A stretch of 64,000 bases of DNA. Source: an uncultured Oleiphilus sp. (lineage in GTDB: Bacteria; Pseudomonadota; Gammaproteobacteria; Pseudomonadales; Oleiphilaceae). The position numbers and the translations under genes were made by a program. The DNA lies in assembly GCA_913020045.1 (NCBI GenBank), contig CAJWBE010000023.1:1-64000 (forward strand), in the 5' to 3' direction. Below, piece after piece: positions 35,401-42,289 of this stretch. The notes below the pieces were generated by a model. It was not told where the DNA came from. It made no database searches and was given only the letters and a program-made list of their open reading frames with translations. Numbering within the stretch: the first letter of the stretch is position 1; the number at the start of each line of letters is the position of its first letter.

Positions 35401-36122
35401 ATGGGTCTCTAATGGTCGGGTCGCTAAATGCGGCTTCGATTATTTCGAATAATACGGTTGATCAGGCAGTGAATGACGGGCTCGGTTCCGTGCCAAGCCA
35501 GCAAGTGTCGATTCGGATTCGCCAGACGGATACCAGCGCGTCTGTAAATGTGTTTGAGTTTGGAGACAACGCGGGTAATGATGTTTTGGTTAGAGCAGTG
35601 GGTGGGGACATACTGGTCGATAGTGTTAATGGGGTGACCTTGGTGGACCCCGTTACTCGTGAGGTTGTTCTCAACTCAGATGTGACTTTGGAGTCGTTCA
35701 ATAGCAATGGTGATGCACTGGATGGCGTGGTTGGTTTAACCAATACGACGGATAATGGTGCCATACTGATCGCTCGCTCTGACAGAGTCATACAGGTCAA
35801 TGATGCTCCGGTCGTGATACCGCCCGTTGATGAGCCAAGTAATGGACTAATACCGCCCGTACTTGACGATGTTATCTCTGATCTATTCGATGGCGACGAC
35901 AGTATAGAAAATGATCAAGACCCCTTGGGTGCAAGCGACCCTTCGATAGCGAAAAAGATTGATTCGGATAGTCTTCAAGTGTCAAACACCTTTCAACGCG
36001 CGTTTGGAACATGCTCGACAGAAGATAAAAATAAGGGCGTCGGAAGCTGTGGCATTAACGATATTCTGGTTAAGTTTTTAGGTGCCTTTGTGATCGGCGG
36101 CGCCTTACCGAGCGGAGGCTAG
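29433..36122 (+). CDS. TpsA filamentous haemagglutinin-like exoprotein
   Basis: A 2229-residue secreted beta-helical adhesin. The signal peptide is long (about 1-34). The TPS secretion domain follows, with NQGSATI, VALNRVIG and the FLINPNGIVFG motif near 113-123. Most of the rest is repeats: a longer module recurring three times (marked by DLDGxNGxxLxL at 30888, 32420 and 33005), and a 92-95-residue unit repeated five to six times between about 33515 and 35060. The acidic C-terminus has a cysteine pair (CSTEDKNKGVGSC), which in HMW1-type proteins forms a loop that keeps the adhesin on the cell surface. It has few aromatic residues and is rich in Asp, Ser, Thr and Gly. ATG 29445 is an alternative start. 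It is expected to mediate attachment or biofilm formation. Confidence 0.9.
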   Translation: MRKHMKSSKSKAMSCHAITVCLAFCLAFPRLAFSLPSDASVNQGSATITESGDSMIIDQQSDRVSIDYQGFDIGVHEQVIFQQPSINSVALNRVIGNDASSILGLMKSNGQVFLINPNGIVFGESAHIDVGGLIASTLNIDDQDFMAGNYQFSGEQSAAIINDGLIQAAKNGMLVFIGDELVNHGEMGAEQGHIELIAADDVTIERIGDSVSIVSSRASISALIQNHGLIEANGGAVVFNADAMSALDQTVVNNTGVVRANRIEEHNGEIYITGSHGDLIIDGELVSSATGNGNAGVIELSGDRIAVLGQINASGDLAGNGGNVSISANDVIVLADGAEVSADAGERGDGGNIIAFSPGTSLFQSGANLSATGGSEAGDGGFIEVSGLEKVEIFGQVNTSAAAGETGTFYIDPYDITISSAVSANGAFDALDPNSWEGSGVGTSSTINNAAITAALASSDVTINTALDNGSGPGTGTGNITIDDDIDLDGGNGNTLSLTADGSISLAANVNIADASTVSADAVGVNLTAGGNITLGSDADIQTTGGISVVVAGGIFSAASDASIDTQAGTLTVLAGGVQLAGSLLSANAGPTAIVVNSGSTIVDDAAAGTDIIAVNGGLSISAQTGIDLDIDARQLDITNAVSGAVSIDAQNAIELTEIDVASDFSLNSANSAVTISNFTSSENFTINTGGTLTINDGVLVDVGSSLIDIDTVGDMTVTGLVTLDTSAASISLDSAAGSILDGGDTNTDVDARDGRANLTAATGINNIETFVNRAALTNTISGDISIDEVNNIVISSLSSVGDATILAGTTIQFLFDTNTEGANGATYTFDAGADLVFSQNICEGGATCTPIDDHVDIVLNAGGDITFAAGAEVDPGLASLSLDAAGTVTLADIGINTAGDVQITANDILDVSGRDLSIVADDVFLDIANVAANTSFTTTVNTADLNFGGSGNVDMLNDTSLTLVDSAFDANSNALNFATQNVSIASNFTLLVSDEIDLDGANGSGLSLAGLDITLAANSSIQDFNTGTNDAVNLSFVAANDISFGNDADIFTTGGNSTVVATGNFITAGNSSIQTGLGVISVTANDVDLVGKLTSESSSDAAITVISSDQIADSGNATIDMEASNGGVVLVANNGIELDTQVATLSLTNSVAGDVIIDEEDSLTISNLDIQGGDTTISALNGGNLSLSSDIDLDGLNGSTLTLSATGDLDTVAGNQLTDNDTGTLDAVDINLVAGGEVFVRINNTINSYGGDITISAGGDFDTRNATFYNAGSGQIAVTAADVSLVSSMISASALSDAISITSGNMIVDGGAAYVDVQASSGGAILQAANGIDVDTRVASLSVSNTTSGSVTIEEFDALELTTLAAAGDVSVTAGGVLTVPDTGLNIGTNDLSLTATDIVDVSGRILDLTAGALALNTQTVGGSSTFNTTVTSLDLTNGGTNDVSIIETDALTLTGLSANGTTGMTTGGVLTIPDAGLNVGTNDLSLTATDIVDISGRAVDLTAGALAVATQTAGGDAIFNTTVTSLDLSNSASNQISVNETDNLTIAAWSNAGDSEITTGGILTLPNAGLNAGANNVSITATDVIDSDRVVSLLAGSLTLNTQTNGGNSTFNTSATSLDLTNGGVNEINIFETDALTLLGLSSNGSTNISAGGPLVIPDSGLDVGTNDLSLTATDIVDLSGRSLEISAGALTLDTQSLGGDSIFNTTVGSLDLNNAGANQVTINETDSITLAGWSNAGVSVITAGGVLTLPDAGLDVGVNNLSLTATDIVDSDRSVNLAAGALLINSQTAGGASVFNTTASTLALTNTAANQVTINEADDLTIGTWSNTGDSSITVGGTLTIPDAGLTGTGRAISISSNDINDVSGRELSFTANELSLDLVSPAGDISLVTDVDVLQVIAGGPASVSVLESDDLSLRDLLALGSAVDINSGNFAASAGSLTISDDVLIQQGNITLAASGDVAINADLTANDALGDGVREGLIDIAIDDGSLMVGSLNAASIISNNTVDQAVNDGLGSVPSQQVSIRIRQTDTSASVNVFEFGDNAGNDVLVRAVGGDILVDSVNGVTLVDPVTREVVLNSDVTLESFNSNGDALDGVVGLTNTTDNGAILIARSDRVIQVNDAPVVIPPVDEPSNGLIPPVLDDVISDLFDGDDSIENDQDPLGASDPSIAKKIDSDSLQVSNTFQRAFGTCSTEDKNKGVGSCGINDILVKFLGAFVIGGALPSGG
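33515..35060 (+). repeat. Tandem 276-285 bp repeats inside tpsA with two-unit higher order
   Basis: Five to six copies of a 92-95-codon unit, marked by (L/I)TATDIVD at about 33612, 33898, 34177, 34456 and 34735 and a diverged copy near 35010. Units alternate: one kind has GLSxNG and DxSGR, the other has WSNxG and SDR. The alternation suggests that a two-unit block of about 560 bp was duplicated. DNA identity is moderate, so the units are not recent copies. Confidence 0.7.
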
Positions 36123-36126
36123 ACGT

Positions 36127-36690
36127 ATGAAGTTGATTAGTAGGGTTGCGGTTGCGCTGGTGTGTCTATTTGGCTCCCAAGCGTCACTGTCTGACGACGC
36201 GCGATTCGCGGAATACCAAGTAAAAGCACTGTTTCTTTACAACTTTGCAAATTTTGTCGAGTGGCCACTTGATGCATTCGAATCAGGCAATGAAAATATT
36301 ACGATGTGCTTGTACGGTGACGTTCCGTTTGGAGTGTTTCTCGATGCGGTCGACGGGACCTTAATTGGTGATCGCGAATTATTGCTGCGTAGAACAACAG
36401 ATATCGAACAAATCAAAAGTGGTTGTCATATTCTGTTTGTGGGTGAAGACCAAAAGGTGCGGCTGCCGACGTTTTGGAATGAAATTCAGTTTGTATATGT
36501 CTTGAGTATCGGGGAGGAGCAGGGTTTCGCAGAGCGAGGTGGCATCGTTAATATCATGCGCACCACGGATCAGGTCCAGTTTGAGATTAATATAACTAAC
36601 GCGGTTGATCAGGGCCTTTTTATCGGGTCAGATATTTTGAGCTTGGCGCGTGAAATTAAACGCAATATGAAGCCTGAGCAAACACCTTGA
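36127..36690 (+). CDS. YfiR family periplasmic protein (DUF4154)
   Basis: A 187-residue protein with a signal peptide (ISRVAVALVCLFGSQASLS) and a YfiR domain: YQVKALFLYNFANFVEWP, ITMCLYGDVPFG, GCHILFVG, GGIVNIMRTTDQVQFEINITNA. In Pseudomonas, YfiR is a periplasmic repressor of the membrane diguanylate cyclase YfiN. Here no YfiN follows. The next gene, overlapping by four bases, is a histidine kinase whose sensor part looks like that of YfiN. The start follows GGAGG and is four bases after the tpsA stop, so it is probably co-expressed with the adhesin genes. Confidence 0.88.
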   Translation: MKLISRVAVALVCLFGSQASLSDDARFAEYQVKALFLYNFANFVEWPLDAFESGNENITMCLYGDVPFGVFLDAVDGTLIGDRELLLRRTTDIEQIKSGCHILFVGEDQKVRLPTFWNEIQFVYVLSIGEEQGFAERGGIVNIMRTTDQVQFEINITNAVDQGLFIGSDILSLAREIKRNMKPEQTP

Positions 36691-38654
36691 TTGTTACTTC
36701 GTTAGCTAACTTCTCGATAAGGACCAAGTTTTTACTCACTGTATTATTAACGGTGATTACTGCCTTGCTAGTTGCGCTGTCTTCAATCGCTACTCTTAGC
36801 CATTCGTTAGCCTCAAAGGAATTTAGAGATCAGCTTGACGTTTTGGTGGATATCACCGCCGAACGAAGCCAGGCGGCGTTGGCATTTGGAGACAAACGTA
36901 CCGTCACGCAAACGCTACAAACGTTGTCGAAGCTTCAATCGATCGACTTGGCATGTATGTATGGCGCCGACGGCTCCGTGTTCGCAAACTACTTTCGTTT
37001 TGAGGAGTTGGACTGTCCAAGTAGAAGCCAGTTGAAGCAGATCGAAACGGTAGAAAACTCGAACTTTTACGTCTTCACTGACGTCGCGGTAAAGGGACGA
37101 AGTATTGGCTCTTTGTATGTGGAAGCAAACGGCGATGGCGTCAAGAAAAGGCTGACACAGTTCTTGATGTACGCTGGCTTGATTATCGTATTTTCGAGCT
37201 TGATTGCTTACTTACTAGCCTATCGCCTGCAATTTGCGTTGACTTCTCCGATCATAAAACTGAGTAATTTGGCCAAAGAAATAGGCAGTAAGAAGGACTT
37301 TTCTCTGAGAGCTCGGGTCTTTAACGATGATGAAGCCGGTAATCTAGCGCGTTCGTTTAACGGCTTGATCGATGATGTTCAGGCGTCGCACATGCAAATG
37401 GAAGAGCTGGTCGTTGAGTTACAGGACAAAACCAAGCTTCTTGAGTCGCATACAGAAATTGTCGAGGGAAGAAACAAGACTATTAAGAATATGTTCGCGG
37501 GCGCATCGCACGACCTCAAACAGCCGTTGCAGGCCATGGTGTTGTTTATTAATGCGTTGAATAGAACAAGTGACCCCTCCCAAAAAGACCTGCTGCGCAA
37601 GCTTGAGTTGGCAATACAGAATATGCAGGCATTGTTTGAAGACCTTCTAGATGTATCTAAATTAGAAAGTCGTTTGGACAACATTGAAACGGCTCCGGTT
37701 CGACTAAAACCGATGCTTGATAGTGTTTTTCATGAGTTTGAGGCCATGGCGGCAAACAAGTCATTGAAACTAAAGTTTCATGCAAGGGATTTTGTGGTTG
37801 ATTCTGACATACGGATGCTTGAGCGAATCATTCGAAACTTATTGAGTAACGCAATTCGCTACACGACTAGCGGCGGAGTGTTATTAGCATGCAGAAGGCG
37901 CAAGGGAATTGCGTGTATCGAGATTTGGGATACCGGACGAGGGATTCCGCAAGAAAGCATGGACCAAATTTTTAAACGTTTTTATCAAATAGAGAGAAAG
38001 ACCGAGGAAGGGCAGCAAGGTTATGGCTTGGGCCTATCTATCGTTAAGCGCCTGTCAGAGATGTTACACCACCCAATTGAGGTTCAGTCCACTTTCGGCA
38101 GAGGAACGATGTTTCGTGTGCTAGTGCCAATTGTAGAGCCGGCGATTTTAGTCGACGCCAAACGAAGTGATAGCAGGCAACGCTTCGAAGTCAGCGAGCC
38201 GCCGCTGCAAACCGCACCAAAAATTGGCGACGCTGGGGCAGACAAACTTATATCGCTTCCGAGTGTTGGCACGCAAGTCCTGTTGATAGATGATGACGAT
38301 TTAATTAGGGATTCTATTGCGGAGCTACTAACGAGCTGGGAGATGGCCGTCACAACATTTGCAGCGATCGATGAAATGGTAACCTATCTGGACGGTCATC
38401 CAGAATATCAGTGTGATGTAATTGTGTCTGATTTTCAGTTATCAGACACCGAGAATGGTCTTGATGCCGTAGCGGCAATTAGAGAAAGAAAAGGGCGTGA
38501 CATACCCGCTTTAATCGTGACTGGAACAGAAGACCCTGAGCTGATTGGGTTAATAAAAGAGTCAGGCATTCGGCATTTAAAGAAACCCGTCAAACCAGCA
38601 AAGCTTAGGGCTCTCATTAACCACCTCTATGCCAATAGGCGTGCAAGTGAATAA
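36687..38654 (+). CDS. Hybrid histidine kinase with YfiN-like sensor region
   Basis: A 655-residue inner-membrane protein. The N-terminal helix (about 10-35), a periplasmic domain of about 120 residues (AALAFGDKRTVTQTLQTLSKLQSIDLACMY, like the CHASE8 region of YfiN), a second helix (about 160-182) and a HAMP domain precede a histidine kinase (H-box ASHDLKQPLQ near 274; N-box NLLSNAIRY; DTGRGIP; GYGLGLSIVKRL) and a C-terminal receiver (LLIDDDD, phospho-acceptor in VIVSDFQL near 580). The start is TTG within the stop of yfiR (TTGA), implying translational coupling. It probably senses through YfiR and passes phosphate to the LuxR-type regulator and perhaps the REC-GGDEF protein. Confidence 0.88.
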   Translation: MIVTSLANFSIRTKFLLTVLLTVITALLVALSSIATLSHSLASKEFRDQLDVLVDITAERSQAALAFGDKRTVTQTLQTLSKLQSIDLACMYGADGSVFANYFRFEELDCPSRSQLKQIETVENSNFYVFTDVAVKGRSIGSLYVEANGDGVKKRLTQFLMYAGLIIVFSSLIAYLLAYRLQFALTSPIIKLSNLAKEIGSKKDFSLRARVFNDDEAGNLARSFNGLIDDVQASHMQMEELVVELQDKTKLLESHTEIVEGRNKTIKNMFAGASHDLKQPLQAMVLFINALNRTSDPSQKDLLRKLELAIQNMQALFEDLLDVSKLESRLDNIETAPVRLKPMLDSVFHEFEAMAANKSLKLKFHARDFVVDSDIRMLERIIRNLLSNAIRYTTSGGVLLACRRRKGIACIEIWDTGRGIPQESMDQIFKRFYQIERKTEEGQQGYGLGLSIVKRLSEMLHHPIEVQSTFGRGTMFRVLVPIVEPAILVDAKRSDSRQRFEVSEPPLQTAPKIGDAGADKLISLPSVGTQVLLIDDDDLIRDSIAELLTSWEMAVTTFAAIDEMVTYLDGHPEYQCDVIVSDFQLSDTENGLDAVAAIRERKGRDIPALIVTGTEDPELIGLIKESGIRHLKKPVKPAKLRALINHLYANRRASE

Positions 38655-38671
38655 AGCAGAAGTCCAGAAGC

Positions 38672-39373
38672 CTAAGTCGTAATCAGTCCCATATCTTTCG
38701 CCATGGTCACTGCAACCGTTCGGTTTTTTGCATCGAGCTCTTTCAGTATCGCGGCGACATGCACTTTGACCGTACTTGGCGACATATTAAGTTCGCGCGC
38801 AATTTCTTTGTTAGATAAGCCTTTGCCCAGTTCTTCCAATACGTCTGTTTGACGTTGCGTTAATTGGTAGCCATGTTCGGCCATGTTTGGCGCCAGAAAA
38901 GAATTCGCGTTCAAGGGCTTTTTGATACCCGTTGTGGGTGCGGAAGTATTCGGCGTCGTTACCTGCCCAGTTAAAATTGCGGGCGGAATGTAGATGCCAC
39001 CTGAAACGACCAAACTAATTGCTGACAGCATAACGTCTGAGCTGGAGGTTTTCGTAATAAAACCGCTAGCCCCTTTTGCCAGTAGATCCTGAATCAAAGC
39101 AGATTCTTCTCGGGCCGAAAGCATAATAACGGGGATTTCCGGGTTCTCTGCTTTGATGACTGAAAGAACCTCTAGGCCGCTCATATCACCCAACTCATAG
39201 TCAAGCAGCACAACATCGATGTCGTCATCATCTTCGAGAAAAGAGATGGCGGCTTGGCCGCAATCGACGTCGAGTACTTCATTGAATTGATCTATGTTCC
39301 CCAGCAGGGTTTTTAGGCCATCGCGAAATAAAGTATGGTCATCAACTAACAGTACGCGCACAGAACTCTCCAA
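38672..39373 (-). CDS. LuxR/NarL-type response regulator
   Basis: A 233-residue transcription factor. The receiver (1-125) has DD at 11-12 and phospho-acceptor D58 (VVLLDYEL). A flexible linker (about 140-160) leads to a LuxR-type HTH (about 165-228: LTQRQTDVLEELGKGLSNKEIARELNMSPSTVKVHVAAIL). It is convergent with the hybrid kinase gene, 17 bases apart, and its receiver resembles that of the REC-GGDEF protein at 26634. A weak copy of the dispersed palindrome lies in its upstream gap. It is the only stand-alone LuxR-type regulator in the window and the natural candidate for binding the dispersed palindrome, though nothing in the sequence proves this. Confidence 0.9.
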   Translation of the reverse strand: MESSVRVLLVDDHTLFRDGLKTLLGNIDQFNEVLDVDCGQAAISFLEDDDDIDVVLLDYELGDMSGLEVLSVIKAENPEIPVIMLSAREESALIQDLLAKGASGFITKTSSSDVMLSAISLVVSGGIYIPPAILTGQVTTPNTSAPTTGIKKPLNANSFLAPNMAEHGYQLTQRQTDVLEELGKGLSNKEIARELNMSPSTVKVHVAAILKELDAKNRTVAVTMAKDMGLITT

Positions 39374-39480
39374 TCATCGTTTAGGGCAATCTTTGGGTCT
39401 AGAAACAGAAGGTCGAAAAACCTTAGGGTATTTACATCATAGCTGATTATTACCAAAGCATAGGTTTAGGTATAGCCCTC

Positions 39481-39494
39481 TTAGCCTAAGCCTT
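39481..39494. promoter_or_regulatory. Dispersed palindrome, weak copy 7 (TTAGCCTAAGCCTT)
   Basis: Ten of 14 positions match the consensus. It lies 55 bases upstream of the small gene at 39550 and 108 bases upstream of the divergent LuxR-type regulator. A weak TACCTT hexamer at 39524 is 36.5 bases from its centre. A match of this quality also occurs in the hypD coding sequence, so alone it would not be convincing. Confidence 0.3.
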
Positions 39495-39549
39495 TGTAAT
39501 CCTTGGGTGTTGCTAAGTTAAGCTACCTTAAAGACTGAGGAGAAGCAAA

Positions 39550-39747
39550 ATGCTAATGATTTGTGATCGAAACTACTATCCATTGCCCGGAACTGCCGAT
39601 GATAATAACTCTGGCGGCGACGTTCTCTTTGGAGAGTGTGAAAGTCGGGGCGTGACTAACGAATGTGTTGATGTGTCAGTTTCAAACTACTCGGTTGACA
39701 GAAATAACGATACGACAAGGCCTCAGGGCTCAGATCACCGGGCTTGA
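39550..39747 (+). CDS. Small acidic protein of unknown function (65 residues)
   Basis: A 65-residue protein preceded by an excellent ribosome binding site (GAGGAG, seven bases before ATG). It is rich in Asn, Asp and Ser and has three cysteines (positions about 5, 30 and 39). No signal peptide or membrane helix. It is divergent from the LuxR-type regulator gene and 86 bases upstream of the RMF-like gene, so it may be a target of that regulator. Not recognised. Confidence 0.55.
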   Translation: MLMICDRNYYPLPGTADDNNSGGDVLFGECESRGVTNECVDVSVSNYSVDRNNDTTRPQGSDHRA

Positions 39748-39833
39748 GTATCGTACTTTTTTTCTTTTATTCATCTTGAGAATTTCTTCGTTTGCGACTT
39801 AACTAAACGTAGATGTAGATTTTAAGGGTCGTT

Positions 39834-40028
39834 ATGAAACGCAGGAATTCCGCACAGTCCGTTAGACAACATGCCATCAAGAATGCAGCCGCAGGCTTGG
39901 GTATTTCGAGTTGTCCTTACAAAAAACAATCGCCTTTTCAAGTGGTCTGGATAGAAGCATTTGTTAGTGCAGCACAGATGGATTGGATCGGTGGTGCTCA
40001 GCTGGATTGGATTGGTTCGGCGTCATAG
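39834..40028 (+). CDS. Divergent ribosome modulation factor-like protein
   Basis: A 64-residue basic protein. Residues 1-48 follow the ribosome modulation factor pattern: basic N-terminus, A...GLGISSCPY, then W..A...A; the CPY motif is the strongest sign. RMF dimerises and stores 70S ribosomes in stationary phase. It differs from the typical protein in an extra C-terminal tail made of a seven-residue tandem repeat, (M/L)DWIG(G/S)A. AAGGG lies five bases before the ATG. It is short of some RMF residues, so ribosome binding is not certain. Confidence 0.6.
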   Translation: MKRRNSAQSVRQHAIKNAAAGLGISSCPYKKQSPFQVVWIEAFVSAAQMDWIGGAQLDWIGSAS

Positions 40029-40107
40029 GTTTTAGTTGGTTATTTTCAAACATTCAATTTTTACTTCTTTATTGCGCAGCGTTCAACAGCCGAGGTCTTA
40101 AATAGCC

Positions 40108-40821
40108 ATGAGTCGAAAGGTGAGGGCCGTGGATTTATCTTGGGAGCAAGATACGCCGTTGTCGACGCAGCACGAAGACTTCTATTTTTCGCTCAAAAAC
40201 GGTCTAGACGAAAGCAACTATGTTTTCCTTAAGGCGAATCATCTGCCGCGTCGTTTCATATCGGGCGACCTCAATCAGCCATTTGTCATCGTAGAAACTG
40301 GTTTTGGAACAGGACTAAATTTTCTCGCCGCGTGGGATGTCTGGAGCAGGCTTCAAGAACCGAAACGTCCGCTTCATTTTATATCGGTAGAGAAATACCC
40401 GCTAAGCAAAACTGACTTAAAGAAATGTCTGGATTGCTGGCCTCAATTGGCCGGCTTGGCCTCGCAGTTGATCGCTAACTATCCGGATCTAACCGCGGGT
40501 ATGCATAGCGTGTCATTCGGCGTGGACGCGGTAACGCTTAGTTTGTTATTCGGCGATGTGAATGAAGACCTTTGTTTGCATGAGTTTCTAGCGGATTGTT
40601 GGTTTTTGGATGGTTTTTCTCCTCGCAAAAATCCGTCTATGTGGACCGACCAATTGTTCGAGCTGGTGGCTTCCCATTCAAATGACGCAACGACTTTGTC
40701 GACCTTTACGGCGGCTAGCTCGGTACGAAAAGGTTTAGAGAGAGCGGGGTTTGAGGTGAATAAACTCCCTGGTTTTGGCGCAAAAAGAGAGATGATTACA
40801 GCGCGGCTCAAAGGTGCTTGA
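40108..40821 (+). CDS. mnmD: MnmD-like tRNA mnm5s2U34 methyltransferase
   Basis: A 237-residue SAM-dependent methyltransferase matching the N-terminal domain of MnmC (DUF752), which makes the last methylation of 5-aminomethyl-2-thiouridine at the tRNA wobble position. Seen: SWEQDTPLSTQHEDFYFS, the SAM-binding VETGFGTGLNFL, HFISVEKYPL, and the catalytic-region motif FLDGFSPRKNPSMW, closing with GFGAKREMI. The oxidase domain of fused MnmC is absent, so it is the stand-alone form. It stands alone, convergent with the PhoQ-like gene. Confidence 0.9.
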   Translation: MSRKVRAVDLSWEQDTPLSTQHEDFYFSLKNGLDESNYVFLKANHLPRRFISGDLNQPFVIVETGFGTGLNFLAAWDVWSRLQEPKRPLHFISVEKYPLSKTDLKKCLDCWPQLAGLASQLIANYPDLTAGMHSVSFGVDAVTLSLLFGDVNEDLCLHEFLADCWFLDGFSPRKNPSMWTDQLFELVASHSNDATTLSTFTAASSVRKGLERAGFEVNKLPGFGAKREMITARLKGA

Positions 40822-40886
40822 TGGTGTTTAGTATGAAAAAGGCGGGCGCTCAAACTAAAGCACTATTGCATTGTGCTTGCGTGATA

Positions 40887-42284
40887 CTAGCTATTCCAAG
40901 TAAACACAAGAGAGACGCTTAGACCGCCTAGCGTTGCACGATCCAGGCTAACTTCGCCTTGGTAGGTTTTCACGATATCCGATACAACCGCCAAGCCAAT
41001 GCCTTGGCCCGGTATCGCGGTATCGGCCCGTTCTCCACGATGGATTAGCTGAGTCTGTTGTTCTTTACTTAGGCCAGGTCCGCCATCTTCTATAACGATA
41101 ATTAAGTACTGGTTTTCAGTGCCATCTTTCCCATTGCTAACTCCGCCTTTTGCCGCTATCGAAATCGCTTCTTGTCCATATTTAAATGCATTGTCGAGCA
41201 GGTTGCCAAGTAGCTCCATCAAGTCACCTTTGTCACCCTTGAACACGGCGGATTCGGAAATATCAATGCTGATCGAAAGGTTTTTATCGACGTAGACTTT
41301 CTTTAAGGCGGAAATGATTTCTTTAGCGACAGGGTTGATGGGGATAGCTTTTACAAAGGGCGCCGCTGCGCCGCCAACTGCTCGGTTGAGTTGGTAGGAT
41401 ACAATTTGATTGATCCGCTCGTTTTGTTGCGAGAGCTCGTCAAGGACCGGCTTGGGCAGTTGGTTGTTGCGTGAAGCGCTGCTCAGCTCACTAGCGATAA
41501 TAGCCACAGGGTTTTTGATGCTATGAGCTAGGTCTGCCATGGTATTTCGATAACGCGCGCGTTGGCTCTCTTCGTGTTCTAGCAATTGGTTAATGCTTGA
41601 TGTGACAGCTGTGAGCTCTTTCGGGTACGTTTCTTTAAGTCTTTCTGTGTTTCCTTGTCGAACGGCTGCAATGTCCTTAATCAGGTCGTTTAGTGGCGCG
41701 AGACCCCATCGCAGAACGATTAGCTGGGCAAATATTAGGCTTAGCCCGATCGCGCAAAGCCAGAGCCAAAGCGTATGACGATACTTCTGAACCTGGCTTC
41801 GGTAGTCTGCTTGATTCTCGTAAATAACAAACTGAAACGGTAAAGCTATACCTTCGTCTGATTCCCACTCGACGGCATACTGGAAAACAAATGTCTCTTC
41901 ATGGTTGATGGATGTCCGTTTAAACGAGCTAACGCCGGTCTTGATCTTTGATAGGGCATGGATAATATCAACAGCCTTATCTGATGCTGACAACGAGCGC
42001 CAGCTGATACTTAGGTTGTTATCAAGGACAACTGCAAACGAGTCCGATGAAAGTTGATTCAGGCGATCATCGCTCATGACTTCAGGTAGCCAAAGGGTGT
42101 TTTGTTGTAGCTCTGCTGAGGCCATTAAGGCGTAAGCCTGCAGCGTCATTTGGCGTTGCTGATTTTCGAGAAGGCTCACGGAAAAAGCGCGTTCGAGTGA
42201 CCAGGCTAGCGCACCACAAATGAGCGGCAGCAGTAACAATGAAGCGAGCGTCAAGCGGGAGCGAATACTGTTAGACGATAGCAT
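40887..42284 (-). CDS. PhoQ-like sensor histidine kinase
   Basis: A 465-residue membrane kinase. The N-terminal helix (about 10-30), a periplasmic sensor domain (about 35-165), a second helix (about 170-192) and a HAMP segment precede the kinase core: H-box LAHSIKNPVAI, N-box GNLLDNAFKYG, VIEDGGPGLS and GQGIGLAVVSDIV. Overall like PhoQ/PfeS-type kinases. The periplasmic domain lacks the obvious acidic patch of E. coli PhoQ, so the signal is open. It follows the regulator gene by five bases. Confidence 0.88.
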   Translation of the reverse strand: MLSSNSIRSRLTLASLLLLPLICGALAWSLERAFSVSLLENQQRQMTLQAYALMASAELQQNTLWLPEVMSDDRLNQLSSDSFAVVLDNNLSISWRSLSASDKAVDIIHALSKIKTGVSSFKRTSINHEETFVFQYAVEWESDEGIALPFQFVIYENQADYRSQVQKYRHTLWLWLCAIGLSLIFAQLIVLRWGLAPLNDLIKDIAAVRQGNTERLKETYPKELTAVTSSINQLLEHEESQRARYRNTMADLAHSIKNPVAIIASELSSASRNNQLPKPVLDELSQQNERINQIVSYQLNRAVGGAAAPFVKAIPINPVAKEIISALKKVYVDKNLSISIDISESAVFKGDKGDLMELLGNLLDNAFKYGQEAISIAAKGGVSNGKDGTENQYLIIVIEDGGPGLSKEQQTQLIHRGERADTAIPGQGIGLAVVSDIVKTYQGEVSLDRATLGGLSVSLVFTWNS

Positions 42285-42289
42285 GCGAA

